DNA from: Marinilabiliaceae bacterium ANBcel2
Lineage (GTDB): Bacteria; Bacteroidota; Bacteroidia; Bacteroidales; Marinilabiliaceae
Direction: 5' to 3'
NCBI GenBank assembly: GCA_029688995.1
Contig: JARULA010000002.1
Coordinates: forward strand, 372,001 to 436,000
Length of the DNA stretch: 64,000 nucleotides
The notes under the pieces are model-generated. The model was given only the letters and a program-made list of their open reading frames with translations, did no database searches and was not told the origin of the DNA. Made by a program: the position numbers and the translations under genes. Shown piece by piece: positions 17,388-27,350 of the stretch. How positions within the stretch are numbered: position 1 is the stretch's first letter; each line of letters begins with the position of its first letter.

Positions 17388-19448
17388 ATGATACTTTTTT
17401 TATTAAAAAATAAGAGTTGTACTATTACTATTATCATTCTCTTTTTTTCGTGCGTTATTAATGGGCAAAATTTTTTTGATACTATTAAGGAGTTTTCAGA
17501 ATTATCTGAGTCTTATAGTTATGATGGGGAGGACTATTTTGATGGAGAATGGATCACCAGTGATTTAATAGAGCTTGCAGAAGAGCCTTTAGATATCAAT
17601 AGTGCTACTCGTGATGATTTAAGTAAAATCCTTTTTTTAAGCGATAACCAAATAGAGGCCCTTTTATTCCGCAGGTACCAGTCGGGTTACTTTCTCTCAC
17701 CCTATGAACTACAGGCCGTTGAAGGATTTAATAATGATCTTATAGAAAAACTAGCCCCATTTATAACATTTAAAGTAGATAATAGAGAACAATATTCTAA
17801 TAGAGTTTTTAGAGTCAGGAGTGATCTTTTTTTGCGTACAAACTTTATGCTTGAAACAGCTGCAGGTTATCGTTCTTCAAATAATGAGGATCCTTCCTTT
17901 TTAGGAGATAAAAAAAAGGTATATACCAGAATCGAATTACAGCCTTTAAGAGAGTTGTCGTTAGGTTTTGTTGCCGATAAAGATCCCGGCGAGCCATATT
18001 TTGACAACAATATAAGTGGGTTTGATTACTGGTCGGGATATATTAACTGGAAGAGTCAATCTTTTTTTAAAGAGTTTAATATTGGTCAATTTGGCATGAC
18101 CGGTGGTCAGGGGTTGGCCTTAAGATCGGGTATGCCTATGAGAAAAAGTTCTATGACTACCTCGGTGCGCAACCGTTATGCTTATGCCCGTCCAACCTTA
18201 TCTGTAAACGAGGGAGATGGTTTAAGCGGAATCTATTTTACCATTGGTGCCGAGAACTATAAAATCACCCCTTTTCTTTCATATAGATATAGAAGCGCAA
18301 GGTTAGAGATGGATGAAGATGATGATGTTGTTGTGCTATCTTTACCCTCTTCGGGTTATCATCGTACTAAAACTGAACTTGCAAGAAGAAATAATATTTG
18401 GGAGGCTGTTTATGGAGTTAAAGGAAAGTATTTTGGGAAGAGGTTTAATATAGATGCAGGAACTTTTAAATATAAGCTTGAGCACCCTCTTGGTGAAAGT
18501 CAACATCTGTATCATTTACATTCATTTACAGGGAGGGATATTGTAAATGGGTGGATTGGTTATGAGGGAACGATAAATAATATTTTTCTTTTTGGGGAGG
18601 CTGCTTATAGCAGTAATGCTTCTTTGGCCTGGATTCAGGGAGCGCTTTACTCTTTTTCGGGGGTTATGGATATTTCTCTTCTTTGCAGAGATATTCCAAA
18701 AGGTTTTAATGCCCCTTTGGGAGCCCCATTTGCCGACTCTTTTTCCTCTTCGGGTGAGACCGGTCTTTATACCGGAATTGAACTCTCTTTGCCAAAGGGT
18801 CTTACACTATCTTCTTATCTTGATTATTTTAGACATCATTGGTTGAGGTATCGGGTGGATGCCCCCTCTTCGGGAGTAGACTTTTTCAGCGAGCTGGAAT
18901 ATAAAAGAGATAATAATTGGGAGACTTTTTTTCGTTTCAGATATAGAGAGAGAGCTCAAACTTTTGCCGTTGATCAACCTCCCGGTTATCCTGTAGAATA
19001 TAAACAGCAATATCAATATAGGATTCAAACGCGATTTTCTCCTGATGATTTATGGACTTTTACCTTACGAAGTGATCTTCATTGTTTAAGGGAGAATCAA
19101 AAGAGAGTTACCCCCGGTTTTTATATGGGGGGAGATATTCGCTACAGATTTAATAATGATCTTGGCTATATTATAATGCGTTACGGGGGTATGGATGTTG
19201 ATAATTATGATACCCGTATTTTTGTTTACGAGCCGGATATACTTTATAGTTTTAGTACACCTGGCTATTATGGTAAAGGTTCAAGATTTGTGCTTTTAAC
19301 AAAAATTACCCCTATGCGAAAACTTGATTTCTGGATTAGGTTTTCGCGTTGGTATTATTCAGATAGGGATAGTGTTGGTACAGGATTTATGGAGACTAAA
19401 GGTAATACTCGCCATGAGTTTAGATTTCAACTTAGACACCGGTTCTAA
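17388..19448 (+). CDS. Helix-hairpin-helix plus outer-membrane beta-barrel protein
   Basis: 686 residues. Order: signal peptide (ITIIILFFSCVINGQ), an acidic linker, a helix-hairpin-helix region of the ComEA type at about 65-130 (PLDINSATRDDLSKI, then SPYELQAVEGFNNDLIEKL, two units), and then about 550 residues of amphipathic strands with aromatic girdles ending LRHRF, an outer-membrane barrel terminus. Such HhH-barrel proteins recur in Bacteroidota without a known function. HhH folds usually bind DNA, so a role in binding or moving DNA at the cell surface is possible but is inference; the fold can also bind protein. It follows the barrel gene at 16528 by 2 bases. Confidence 0.72.
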   Translation: MILFLLKNKSCTITIIILFFSCVINGQNFFDTIKEFSELSESYSYDGEDYFDGEWITSDLIELAEEPLDINSATRDDLSKILFLSDNQIEALLFRRYQSGYFLSPYELQAVEGFNNDLIEKLAPFITFKVDNREQYSNRVFRVRSDLFLRTNFMLETAAGYRSSNNEDPSFLGDKKKVYTRIELQPLRELSLGFVADKDPGEPYFDNNISGFDYWSGYINWKSQSFFKEFNIGQFGMTGGQGLALRSGMPMRKSSMTTSVRNRYAYARPTLSVNEGDGLSGIYFTIGAENYKITPFLSYRYRSARLEMDEDDDVVVLSLPSSGYHRTKTELARRNNIWEAVYGVKGKYFGKRFNIDAGTFKYKLEHPLGESQHLYHLHSFTGRDIVNGWIGYEGTINNIFLFGEAAYSSNASLAWIQGALYSFSGVMDISLLCRDIPKGFNAPLGAPFADSFSSSGETGLYTGIELSLPKGLTLSSYLDYFRHHWLRYRVDAPSSGVDFFSELEYKRDNNWETFFRFRYRERAQTFAVDQPPGYPVEYKQQYQYRIQTRFSPDDLWTFTLRSDLHCLRENQKRVTPGFYMGGDIRYRFNNDLGYIIMRYGGMDVDNYDTRIFVYEPDILYSFSTPGYYGKGSRFVLLTKITPMRKLDFWIRFSRWYYSDRDSVGTGFMETKGNTRHEFRFQLRHRF

Positions 19449-19460
19449 TTTGAAATCTAA
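19420..19460. terminator. Inverted repeat over the ends of two convergent genes
   Basis: TTAGATTTCAA (19420-19430) pairs with 19450-19460, and inside it TTAGA (19432-19436) pairs with TCTAA (19444-19448), separated by a single C-T mismatch, with loop CACCGGT. It spans the last codons of the HhH-barrel gene and the stop of recQ. No clear T run follows, so it may be an RNA-end hairpin and not a classical terminator. Confidence 0.4.
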
Positions 19461-21637
19461 TTACCAACCTCTGATATAAATTTAATTCTTACCATTCTTA
19501 TATCTTCCTCCGAATAGTCCCCTTCTCCTAACTCTTCAAGGGCAGAGGTAATATCATCTGTTTCTGCATCCTCTTTAAAGTAGAGAAATATATCCTCTAT
19601 ATAATCTTCATCCATAATCTGACTGATATGGTAGTCTATATTAACTCTTGTACCGCTATAAACTATAGATTCCAGTTCGGTAAGCAGTTCGCTCATCTCT
19701 ATTCCTTTACTATCTGCAATATCATCAAGTGGCATCTGGCGGTCGATACTTTGTATAATTGAAATTTTAATTTTTGATTTATTGGCAATAGATTTCACCA
19801 CAAGGTCGGTAGGGCGTTCTATCTCATTTTCTTCAACATGCTTTTTTATTAAACTGGTAAACTCCTTGCCAAACCTTCTGGCTTTGCCACTTCCTACCCC
19901 TGGCATATTTTTAAGCTCTTCGTTAGATATGGGGTAGTATGTTGACATTGCTTCAAGAGAGGGTTCTTGAAAAATCACAAATGGTGGAAGATTTAATTTT
20001 CTGGAAATTTTTTTGCGCAAATCTTTAAGCATAGAGAAAAGTAGAGAGTCAACTGCTGCTGTTCCCCCTGCGGTTTCATTTTCCTGCTCCATTTGATCAT
20101 AGTCATGATTTTTTGTTAACATTATGGAGTAAGGATTGTTTAGGTATTTTATACCCTTTTCACTGATTTTTAGCAAGCCATAATTTTCAATCTCTTTGAT
20201 TATTAATCCTTCAACCAGTGAATGTCTTATCACAGCATTCCAAAACTTATGATCATTATCGGCTCCTATGCCAAATAACTTATGCTCTTCATGATGATAT
20301 GCTTTAATTGATCCCGATTTTATTCCCGAGAGAAACTCTACAATGTAATCGGCTTTAAATTTCTCTTTTAGGGTTTTTATAACCGATATGAGCTTTATTA
20401 TATACTCTTTTCCGTCAAACTCCTCTTTTGGATGCAGACAGTTATCACAGGTTTCGCAATTTTCTATATTATATTTTTCTCCAAAATAGTGGAGAAGTAA
20501 TTTTCTACGGCATAACGAAGATTCAGCATAAGCAACAGTTTCGTATAGTAGCTGTTTCCCTATCTCCTGTTCGGCAATAGGTTTTCCCTGCATAAATTTT
20601 TCCAGCTTCTTAATATCTTTGTGGCTGTAGAATGTAATACATTTACCCTCTCCGCCATCTCTTCCTGCTCGTCCGGTCTCCTGGTAATAACCTTCTAAAC
20701 TTTTTGGGATATCGTGGTGAATTACCATTCTTACATCGGGCTTATCTATTCCCATTCCAAAGGCAATGGTTGCTACAATAACATCGGTCTCTTCCTGTAA
20801 AAATTTATCCTGATTTCCGGATCTTGTTGCCGCGTCCATACCTGCATGATATGGTAAGGCTTTAATTCCGTTTACAACAAGCGTTTCAGCTAACTCCTCC
20901 ACCTTTTTTCTGCTGAGGCAGTAGATTATGGTAGATTTTGAGGGATTATCTTTTAATGTCTTTATTATATCATGTGATGCATTAACTTTAGGCCTTACCT
21001 CATAATAGAGGTTTGGTCGGTTAAATGAGGATTTAAATATTTGAGCATCCAACATTCCAAGATTTTTTTGAATATCATGTTGAACTTTTGGAGTTGCTGT
21101 TGCTGTTAAAGCTATTACAGGAGCAGTTCCAATCTCATTGATTATTGGTCTTATCCTTCTGTACTCGGGTCTAAAGTCGTGCCCCCATTCCGAAATACAG
21201 TGAGCCTCATCAACTGCATAAAATGAGATCTTTACCTTGTTAAGGAATTTTATATTATCCTCTTTTGTTAAAGATTCGGGAGCTACGTAGAGTAATTTTG
21301 TCTTTCCAGTTATTACATCTTCTTTTACTTTTGTTATTGCACTTTTTGTTAGCGAAGAATTTAAAAAATGGGCTACCCCATCATCTTCACTATATCCGCG
21401 TATTGCGTCTACTTGATTTTTCATCAAGGCAATAAGTGGAGATATAATAATAGCTGTTCCCTCAAGGATAAGAGCCGGGAGCTGGTAGCAAAGAGATTTG
21501 CCTCCTCCCGTGGGCATTAACACAAATGTATCATTGCCTGCTATAACATTTTCTACAATCTCTTTTTGATTCCCCTTGAATGTATCAAAGCCGAAGTGTT
21601 GCTTCAACTGCCCATTTAAGTCAAGTTGCCTACTCAT
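19457..21637 (-). CDS. recQ: ATP-dependent DNA helicase RecQ
   Basis: 3'-5' DNA helicase in recombination and stalled-fork repair. 726 residues, longer than E. coli RecQ. Walker A TGGGKS (43-48), DEAH box (143-146) with HCISEWGHDFRPEY after it, QETGRAGRDG of motif VI, a zinc site (cysteines in LCRRKL and CETCDNC), then winged helix and an HRDC domain with the MPGVGSGKARRFG hairpin. A C-terminal tail of about 120 residues rich in acid follows HRDC and is seen in Bacteroidota RecQ. Convergent with the HhH-barrel gene. Confidence 0.94.
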   Translation of the reverse strand: MSRQLDLNGQLKQHFGFDTFKGNQKEIVENVIAGNDTFVLMPTGGGKSLCYQLPALILEGTAIIISPLIALMKNQVDAIRGYSEDDGVAHFLNSSLTKSAITKVKEDVITGKTKLLYVAPESLTKEDNIKFLNKVKISFYAVDEAHCISEWGHDFRPEYRRIRPIINEIGTAPVIALTATATPKVQHDIQKNLGMLDAQIFKSSFNRPNLYYEVRPKVNASHDIIKTLKDNPSKSTIIYCLSRKKVEELAETLVVNGIKALPYHAGMDAATRSGNQDKFLQEETDVIVATIAFGMGIDKPDVRMVIHHDIPKSLEGYYQETGRAGRDGGEGKCITFYSHKDIKKLEKFMQGKPIAEQEIGKQLLYETVAYAESSLCRRKLLLHYFGEKYNIENCETCDNCLHPKEEFDGKEYIIKLISVIKTLKEKFKADYIVEFLSGIKSGSIKAYHHEEHKLFGIGADNDHKFWNAVIRHSLVEGLIIKEIENYGLLKISEKGIKYLNNPYSIMLTKNHDYDQMEQENETAGGTAAVDSLLFSMLKDLRKKISRKLNLPPFVIFQEPSLEAMSTYYPISNEELKNMPGVGSGKARRFGKEFTSLIKKHVEENEIERPTDLVVKSIANKSKIKISIIQSIDRQMPLDDIADSKGIEMSELLTELESIVYSGTRVNIDYHISQIMDEDYIEDIFLYFKEDAETDDITSALEELGEGDYSEEDIRMVRIKFISEVGN

Positions 21638-21687
21638 AACAAACCTTGCAATTCCTCCTTAATTTTTCTTTTCTGTTAGAAAACAAA

Positions 21688-21695
21688 CAAATATA
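21688..21695 (-). promoter_or_regulatory. Bacteroidota -7 element of recQ
   Basis: TATATTTG on the minus strand, exact TAnnTTTG match, 50 bases before the recQ ATG. The rest of the 279-base gap up to tatC (21638-21916) shows nothing else I can name. Confidence 0.45.
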
Positions 21696-21916
21696 ACAGA
21701 AAGATATTTAAATATAGTTTATGAAGTTATAAAAAGTTTTAGTTATTAACAATGAGACGGCATTCTACTTTTTTAGCAAAAGATTTTATTAATATTGTTT
21801 TCAAAATGTATCTTCGCAAGATAATAAGTTGCAATAAAATGGTTAATTAAATTGATATAATTATACTGTTTATGCAAGTTTTATTTGATTATAGTAATTT
21901 ATAAAGATTTATACAG

Positions 21917-22744
21917 ATGCAAAATGATATTAATGAAGAAAAACAGCAGATGTCTTTTTTAGATCATCTGGAGGAGCTGAGGTGGCATATAATAAGGTCA
22001 TTTCTTGCAATTTTGATTTTTGCAGCTTTGGCGTTTGTTTTTAAAACTTTTCTTTTTGATGTTATTATAATGGGACCCAGTCGTCCCGATTTTTTTACTA
22101 ACAGAGTGTTATGCACTCTTGCAGAATCTCTTGATATTCCCATTTTGTGTATAAATCAGGAGCAGCTTCTTTTTCAAAATATTCGAATGGCCGGGCAGTT
22201 TACTATGCATATCTGGATCTCTTTTATAGCTGGTGCTGTTGTAGCTTTTCCATATATTTTTTGGGAGTTTTGGCGTTTTATTCGTCCCGCACTCTATGAG
22301 AATGAAGTAAAGCATAGTCGTGGTGCTATATTTTCAGCTAGTATACTATTTTCTCTGGGAATACTTTTTGCATATTTTATTATAACTCCATTATCGGTAT
22401 ATTTTCTTGGTAATTATCAGGTTAGTGAGAGTGTTGAGAATATTATTAATTTTGGATCATATGTCTCAACAATATCCTCTATTGTTCTGGCCAGTGGTAT
22501 AATGTTTGAATTGCCTGTTTTTATTTTCTTTTTGAGTAAAGTGGGACTGGTGACAGCAGAGTTTCTAAGAAAATATCGTAAGCATGCAATTGTTATAGTG
22601 CTAGGTTTAGCAGCAGTGATTACTCCACCTGATATGATTAGTCAGATTATGGTATGTTTACCGTTGCTTATATTATATGAGGCTGGTATAATAATAGCAA
22701 AGAGGGTAGAGAAAAAGAGAGAGAAATTCTTGGCAGAACAGTAG
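21917..22744 (+). CDS. tatC: Twin-arginine translocase subunit TatC
   Basis: Inner-membrane receptor for folded proteins with twin-arginine signals. 275 residues with six predicted membrane segments. The N-terminal SFLDHLEELRWHI is the TatC hallmark, with the conserved glutamate pair, followed by the long periplasmic loop and FPYIFWEFWRFIRPALYENE. The usual partner tatA/B is not adjacent. lptB starts 32 bases downstream on the same strand. Confidence 0.95.
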   Translation: MQNDINEEKQQMSFLDHLEELRWHIIRSFLAILIFAALAFVFKTFLFDVIIMGPSRPDFFTNRVLCTLAESLDIPILCINQEQLLFQNIRMAGQFTMHIWISFIAGAVVAFPYIFWEFWRFIRPALYENEVKHSRGAIFSASILFSLGILFAYFIITPLSVYFLGNYQVSESVENIINFGSYVSTISSIVLASGIMFELPVFIFFLSKVGLVTAEFLRKYRKHAIVIVLGLAAVITPPDMISQIMVCLPLLILYEAGIIIAKRVEKKREKFLAEQ

Positions 22745-22775
22745 TTGGTATAATTTTTTAACAGATAGCTGACCA

Positions 22776-23552
22776 ATGGAAAATAAAGGAATGTTACTTC
22801 ACACAAAGGATTTGGTGAAGAGATATAAAAAACGGACTGTAGTAAAAGGTGTGTCGGTTGAGGTTAAGCAGGGTGAAATTGTTGGTTTACTTGGCCCTAA
22901 CGGGGCAGGTAAAACCACTACTTTTTATATGATTGTAGGATTGATAACTCCTAATGGTGGCGAGATTTTTCTTGATGATGAGAATATTACCGGGCTGCCA
23001 GTTTATCGTAGAGCTCAAAAAGGTATAGGTTATCTTGCTCAGGAGGCTAGTGTTTTTAGAAACTTGAGTGTTGAAGATAACATTAAAGCAGTTTTAGAGA
23101 TGACCAGTTACTCTAAAGAGTATCAAAAGGAGCGTACCGAAGAGTTGATTGATGAGTTTGGTCTTAATCATATAAGAAAAAGTAAAGGTATTCAATTGTC
23201 CGGGGGTGAGCGGCGACGTACCGAAATTGCAAGAGCATTGGCTATTAATCCCAGTTTTATTCTTCTGGATGAACCTTTTGCCGGAGTAGATCCTATAGCT
23301 GTAAGAGATATTCAGGAGATTGTTGCCCGGTTAAGGTATAAGAATATTGGGATTTTGATTACTGATCATAATGTTCATGAAACTTTGTCTATTACAGATA
23401 GAGCCTATTTGTTGTTTGAGGGGGATATTTTAAAAGCCGGTACAGCAGAAGAACTTGCTGATGACCCTGATGTACGTCGGGTCTATCTTGGTGATGATTT
23501 TGTTTTGCGCCGGCGCTCTTTTGATGTTACCACTAAGAAAAAGTATGATTGA
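22776..23552 (+). CDS. lptB: LPS export ABC transporter ATPase LptB
   Basis: Powers extraction of lipopolysaccharide from the inner membrane with LptF/LptG. 258 residues: Walker [10 protein letters not shown] (40-48), signature LSGGE (141-145), Walker B LLDEP (163-167) and the switch histidine in TDHNV. The [11 protein letters not shown] stretch after Walker B is specific to LptB. lptF/G and lptC are not in the window. An LpxH-like lipid A gene is at 58 kb. The gene ends before the tRNA-Leu promoter. Confidence 0.94.
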   Translation: MENKGMLLHTKDLVKRYKKRTVVKGVSVEVKQGEIVGLLGPNGAGKTTTFYMIVGLITPNGGEIFLDDENITGLPVYRRAQKGIGYLAQEASVFRNLSVEDNIKAVLEMTSYSKEYQKERTEELIDEFGLNHIRKSKGIQLSGGERRRTEIARALAINPSFILLDEPFAGVDPIAVRDIQEIVARLRYKNIGILITDHNVHETLSITDRAYLLFEGDILKAGTAEELADDPDVRRVYLGDDFVLRRRSFDVTTKKKYD

Positions 23553-23588
23553 AAAAGATATTTTTTTTAAAAAAAAGAGTCTGTTTTT

Positions 23589-23618
23589 TTGTTGGTGAAA
23601 AAAAAAGATTTACTTTTG
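23589..23618 (+). promoter_or_regulatory. Bacteroidota promoter of tRNA-Leu
   Basis: TTG (23589-23591), 19 bases, TACTTTTG (23611-23618): full match to the TTG / TAnnTTTG promoter, ending 16 bases before the tRNA. Confidence 0.75.
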
Positions 23619-23634
23619 CACGCATGATTGATAA

Positions 23635-23716
23635 GCGGACGTGGCGTAATTGGTAGCCGCGCTAGACTTAGGATCTAGTGCCGAAAGGCGTGGGGGTTCG
23701 AGTCCCTTCGTCCGCA
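23635..23716 (+). tRNA. tRNA-Leu (TAG)
   Basis: 82-base class II tRNA: acceptor GCGGACG/CGTCCGC with A discriminator, anticodon stem CTAGA/TCTAG with loop CTTAGGA (anticodon TAG), long variable arm TGCCGAAAGGCG, T loop TTCGAGT. CCA is not encoded. Confidence 0.95.
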
Positions 23717-23731
23717 CTTGGTTAATGTTTT

Positions 23732-23777
23732 AAAAACCGCCTGGCGAACGATATTTATCGCAAGTAAGGCGGTTTTT
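23732..23777 (+). terminator. Intrinsic terminator after tRNA-Leu
   Basis: AAAAACCGCCT (23732-23742) pairs with 23767-23777; an inner GCGA/TCGC pair adds to the stem. A five-T run closes it. Confidence 0.8.
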
Positions 23778-23840
23778 GAGTATTTAATAGTTATGAGTTG
23801 TAACTTTATAACTATTAAATATTTTTGAGTAGCTGCAGTT

Positions 23841-23871
23841 TTGTCTCATTGTAAATGCTTCACTATCTTTG
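23841..23871 (+). promoter_or_regulatory. Bacteroidota promoter of tig-clpP-clpX
   Basis: TTG (23841-23843), 20 bases, TATCTTTG (23864-23871). Full match, about 49 bases before the tig ATG. Confidence 0.78.
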
Positions 23872-23919
23872 CAGTCTATTTTTGATTAAGAGACAGATAT
23901 TTAATTAACAATTTTTTTT

Positions 23920-25290
23920 ATGAATATTTCAAGGGAAAATATTGATGAGCTCAATGCTGTAATAAAAATCAGTGTTGAAAAAGAGGATTATGAGAAAAGA
24001 GTGGCTGACGTTTTGAAGTCATATCAGAAAAAGGCTAATATGCCTGGTTTTCGTCCGGGAAAAGTTCCTGCCGGATTGATTAAAAAAATGTATGGTAATG
24101 CCGTTTTAGTAGATGAGATAAATAAAATCGTATCGGAAAATCTTTCAAGTTATCTATCCGAAAATGATTTGAATGTATTGGGAGAGCCTTTGCCTAATGA
24201 GTCTCAAGAACCTGTGGATTTTGATTCTCAGGAAAATTTTGAATTTTCTTTTGATATAGCACTTTCTCCCGATGTTGAGGTAAAACTCACCAAAAGAGAG
24301 AAACTCCCATTCTATAAAATTGAGATTACCGATGAGATGATTGATGGCCATATTAAAACTCTTACCAGTAGATTTGGCAAAAGTGAAGTTGTTGAACAGG
24401 CTGGAGAGGAATCAATGATAAAAGGTGATATTGTTGAGGTAGATACCGATGGAAATGAAGTTGAGGGAGGTATAAGAGCCGAAGATTCTGTTATCTCAAC
24501 AACTGTTATTAAGGATGATTCCGAAAAAGAGAAAATTGCTGGTAAAAAGAGTGGTGATTCTGTAATTTTTGATTTGCGTAAAGCATTTCCTAATGATACA
24601 GAGATCTCTTATATTTTAAAAATTACTAAGGAGCAGGCTGCAGAAGTTAATGGAATATATAAATTTACCATTAAAGAGATTACAGAGTATCAAGATCCGG
24701 AATTAAATCAGGAGCTTTTTGATCAACTATTTGGTCCCGGCAATGTTACATCTGAGGATGAGATGAAGGTAAAGGTTAAAGAGGATTTAGAGAAGACTTT
24801 TGAGATGGAGTCGGAGTACCGGTTTGCAACTGATGCTCGTGAAAAATTGCTTAAAAAAATGGATATCCCATTGCCTGAGGAATTTCTTAAGCGTTGGGTG
24901 AGAGTCAATAATAAGAATAAAGAGAAAGAGGAAGAGAAGGTTAGTGAGGAGCAGATTGAAAATGAATTTCCCTCTATGCTTGATGATTTAAGATGGCAGC
25001 TGATCAAAAACTATATAGCAAAAGCTAATGATATTAAAGTTGAAGAGGCTGATTTAAAAGAGTTTGCTAAAAAATCTGCTAAAGTGCAGTTTATGCAGTA
25101 TGGGTTAACTAACCTGCCTGATGAGCATCTTGAGAATTATGCAAATGAGATGTTAAAAAATCAGGATCAGGCTCGCAGAATGGCTGAGGGAGTTATAAAT
25201 GAAAAGGTTACAGAATTTATTAAGGATTCTATTAAAGTAGAAGAGAAAGAGGTTAGTAGAGAAGAGTTTAATAAACTTTTTGATAAGTAA
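23920..25290 (+). CDS. tig: Trigger factor
   Basis: Ribosome-bound chaperone that shields nascent chains. 456 residues: N-terminal ribosome-binding domain with the signature GFRPGKVP (43-50), a divergent middle FKBP-like domain in which the usual prolyl-isomerase aromatic residues are hard to find, and a charged helical C-terminal arm domain. First gene of tig-clpP-clpX, the common bacterial order; the clpP start is 17 bases after the tig stop. Confidence 0.94.
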   Translation: MNISRENIDELNAVIKISVEKEDYEKRVADVLKSYQKKANMPGFRPGKVPAGLIKKMYGNAVLVDEINKIVSENLSSYLSENDLNVLGEPLPNESQEPVDFDSQENFEFSFDIALSPDVEVKLTKREKLPFYKIEITDEMIDGHIKTLTSRFGKSEVVEQAGEESMIKGDIVEVDTDGNEVEGGIRAEDSVISTTVIKDDSEKEKIAGKKSGDSVIFDLRKAFPNDTEISYILKITKEQAAEVNGIYKFTIKEITEYQDPELNQELFDQLFGPGNVTSEDEMKVKVKEDLEKTFEMESEYRFATDAREKLLKKMDIPLPEEFLKRWVRVNNKNKEKEEEKVSEEQIENEFPSMLDDLRWQLIKNYIAKANDIKVEEADLKEFAKKSAKVQFMQYGLTNLPDEHLENYANEMLKNQDQARRMAEGVINEKVTEFIKDSIKVEEKEVSREEFNKLFDK

Positions 25291-25306
25291 TTTAAAATTT
25301 TGCAAC

Positions 25307-25996
25307 ATGACAGATCCTAAAGATTTTTATAAATATGCTACCCGTCACAGGGGAATTAGCAGTATGGTAATGGACGGATATACCAATGCTGTAAGTAACA
25401 GTTATATCTCACCCACAATTATAGAGGAGCGTCAGTTAAATGTTGCTTCTATGGATGTTTTTTCCAGGTTAATGATGGATAGAATCATCTTTTTGGGACT
25501 CCCCATTGATGATTACGTGGCTAATATTATTCAGGCTCAGCTTCTCTATCTTGAATCGGCCGATCCTTCAAAAGATATCTCAATCTATTTTAACTCCCCC
25601 GGGGGGTCTGTTCATGCCGGACTGGGAATATATGATACTATGCAGTATATAACCTCAGATATTGCAACAATATGTACGGGCATGGCAGCATCAATGGGTG
25701 CTGTTTTGCTAACAGCCGGAACTAAAGGTAAGCGTTCTGCATTAAGACATTCGCGTGTTATGATTCATCAGCCAATGGGTGGAGCACAGGGCCAATCGGT
25801 TGATATAGAAATAACAACACGAGAAATAGTGAAGTTACGTAAGGAACTTTATACTATTTTAGCTGAGCACTCAGGTAATACATTTAAGAAGATTGAAAAG
25901 GATGCAGATCGTGATTACTGGATGACTGCCCAAGAGGCTAAAGATTATGGAATGATTGATCAGGTGCTGGTTAGAGATAAGAAGGAGAATAAGTAA
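25307..25996 (+). CDS. clpP: ATP-dependent Clp protease proteolytic subunit
   Basis: Tetradecameric serine protease chamber working with ClpX. 229 residues from the ATG at 25307; a frame extending to 25280 overlaps the tig stop and has no family support. The catalytic triad is Ser129 (in GMAASMG), His154 (in RVMIHQP) and Asp203 (in DRDYWMT), at the usual spacing. The handle region and NSPGGSVHAGLGIYD are intact. Starts downstream of tig and 4 bases upstream of clpX. Confidence 0.95.
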   Translation: MTDPKDFYKYATRHRGISSMVMDGYTNAVSNSYISPTIIEERQLNVASMDVFSRLMMDRIIFLGLPIDDYVANIIQAQLLYLESADPSKDISIYFNSPGGSVHAGLGIYDTMQYITSDIATICTGMAASMGAVLLTAGTKGKRSALRHSRVMIHQPMGGAQGQSVDIEITTREIVKLRKELYTILAEHSGNTFKKIEKDADRDYWMTAQEAKDYGMIDQVLVRDKKENK

Positions 25997-26000
25997 TTTT

Positions 26001-27221
26001 ATGGATAAATGTTCATTTTGCGGCAGGGAGAGAAAGGATACCAATCTTTTAATTGCCGGTATATCAGGTCACATTTGTGATAGTTGTGTAGAGCAGGCTA
26101 ATAATATATTGAGCGAAGAGGTGAAAAAGAAGTCAACTTTAGATCTTGATGAAATCACTCTTTTGCGACCTGCTGAAATCAAGAAGTTTCTTGATAGCTA
26201 TGTTATTGGTCAGGATGAAGCAAAAAAGTTCCTTTCTGTTGCTGTATATAATCACTATAAACGATTAACGCAGGATAGTGCCACCTCTGATGATGATGTT
26301 GAGATAGAGAAGTCTAATATTATTCTTGTAGGTGAGACCGGTACCGGAAAAACTTTGTTAGCTCGTACAATTGCACGTATGCTACATGTCCCTTTTACCA
26401 TTGTTGATGCAACTGTTTTAACAGAGGCGGGATATGTGGGAGAGGATATAGAGAGTGTTTTAACACGTCTGTTACAGGCCGCTGATTATAATCTGGAAGC
26501 AGCACAAAAAGGTATAGTTTTTATTGATGAGATTGATAAAATTGCCCGAAAAGGCGATAATCCTTCAATAACGCGTGATGTTTCAGGTGAAGGAGTTCAG
26601 CAAGGATTGCTTAAACTTCTTGAGGGCTCTGTTGTTAATGTGCCTCCACAGGGAGGACGCAAGCATCCCGATCAAAAGATGATAGCTGTTGATACCAAAA
26701 ATATTTTATTTGTTTGTGGAGGCGCTTTTGACGGGATAGAGAGGAAGATAGGGCAAAGACTTAATACACAGGTTGTAGGTTATAATGCATCTGATACCAG
26801 AGATAAAGTTGATAGATCTAACCTGTTACAATATATTGCCCCTCAAGATTTGAAATCTTTCGGACTTATTCCTGAGATTATAGGGCGATTACCTGTACTT
26901 ACTTATTTGAACCCTTTGGAAAGAGAGACTCTTAAAAAGATATTGACAGAGCCTAAAAATTCTATTATTAAGCAGTATATGAAGCTTTTTGCTATTGATA
27001 ATATAGAGTTGGAATTTGAAGATGGGGTTTTTGACTTTATTGTGAATAAGGCAGTTGAGTTTAAACTGGGTGCGCGCGGACTACGATCTATATGTGAAAC
27101 TATTATGATGGATTTTATGTATGAGATGCCCGGGAAAAAGGAGGGCAAACTGGAAGTGACTCTGGATTATGCACGTGAAAAGATTGAACGGACAAATATT
27201 TCACTACTTCAAACTGGATAA
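26001..27221 (+). CDS. clpX: ClpX ATPase subunit
   Basis: AAA+ unfoldase that feeds substrates to ClpP. 406 residues from the ATG at 26001; the frame extends upstream into clpP but the zinc finger sets the true N-terminus. N-terminal zinc-binding domain Cys4, Cys7, Cys26, Cys29; Walker A GETGTGKT (111-118); pore loop GYVGED (144-149); Walker B FIDEIDK (174-180). The tig-clpP-clpX unit ends in the terminator at 27251-27289. Confidence 0.96.
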   Translation: MDKCSFCGRERKDTNLLIAGISGHICDSCVEQANNILSEEVKKKSTLDLDEITLLRPAEIKKFLDSYVIGQDEAKKFLSVAVYNHYKRLTQDSATSDDDVEIEKSNIILVGETGTGKTLLARTIARMLHVPFTIVDATVLTEAGYVGEDIESVLTRLLQAADYNLEAAQKGIVFIDEIDKIARKGDNPSITRDVSGEGVQQGLLKLLEGSVVNVPPQGGRKHPDQKMIAVDTKNILFVCGGAFDGIERKIGQRLNTQVVGYNASDTRDKVDRSNLLQYIAPQDLKSFGLIPEIIGRLPVLTYLNPLERETLKKILTEPKNSIIKQYMKLFAIDNIELEFEDGVFDFIVNKAVEFKLGARGLRSICETIMMDFMYEMPGKKEGKLEVTLDYAREKIERTNISLLQTG

Positions 27222-27250
27222 CAACGAGTTTCTTATATAATTTTTGCATT

Positions 27251-27289
27251 AACGGTATTCCTTATTATTGTGGGAATACCGTTTTTTTT
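27251..27289 (+). terminator. Intrinsic terminator of tig-clpP-clpX
   Basis: AACGGTATTCC (27251-27261), 10-base loop, then its complement running into eight T (27272-27289). Confidence 0.88.
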
Positions 27290-27350
27290 CTCTTTTTTAT
27301 TTGATATATTTAGTAGAAGCAATTTTAAATAACCTTAAAATCTTCTGCTT

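Noticed and set aside
17159-17437. A 92-codon minus-strand ORF across the junction of the two barrel genes.
   Set aside because: It overlaps two plus-strand genes, is rich in K and R from low-complexity sequence, and matches no family.
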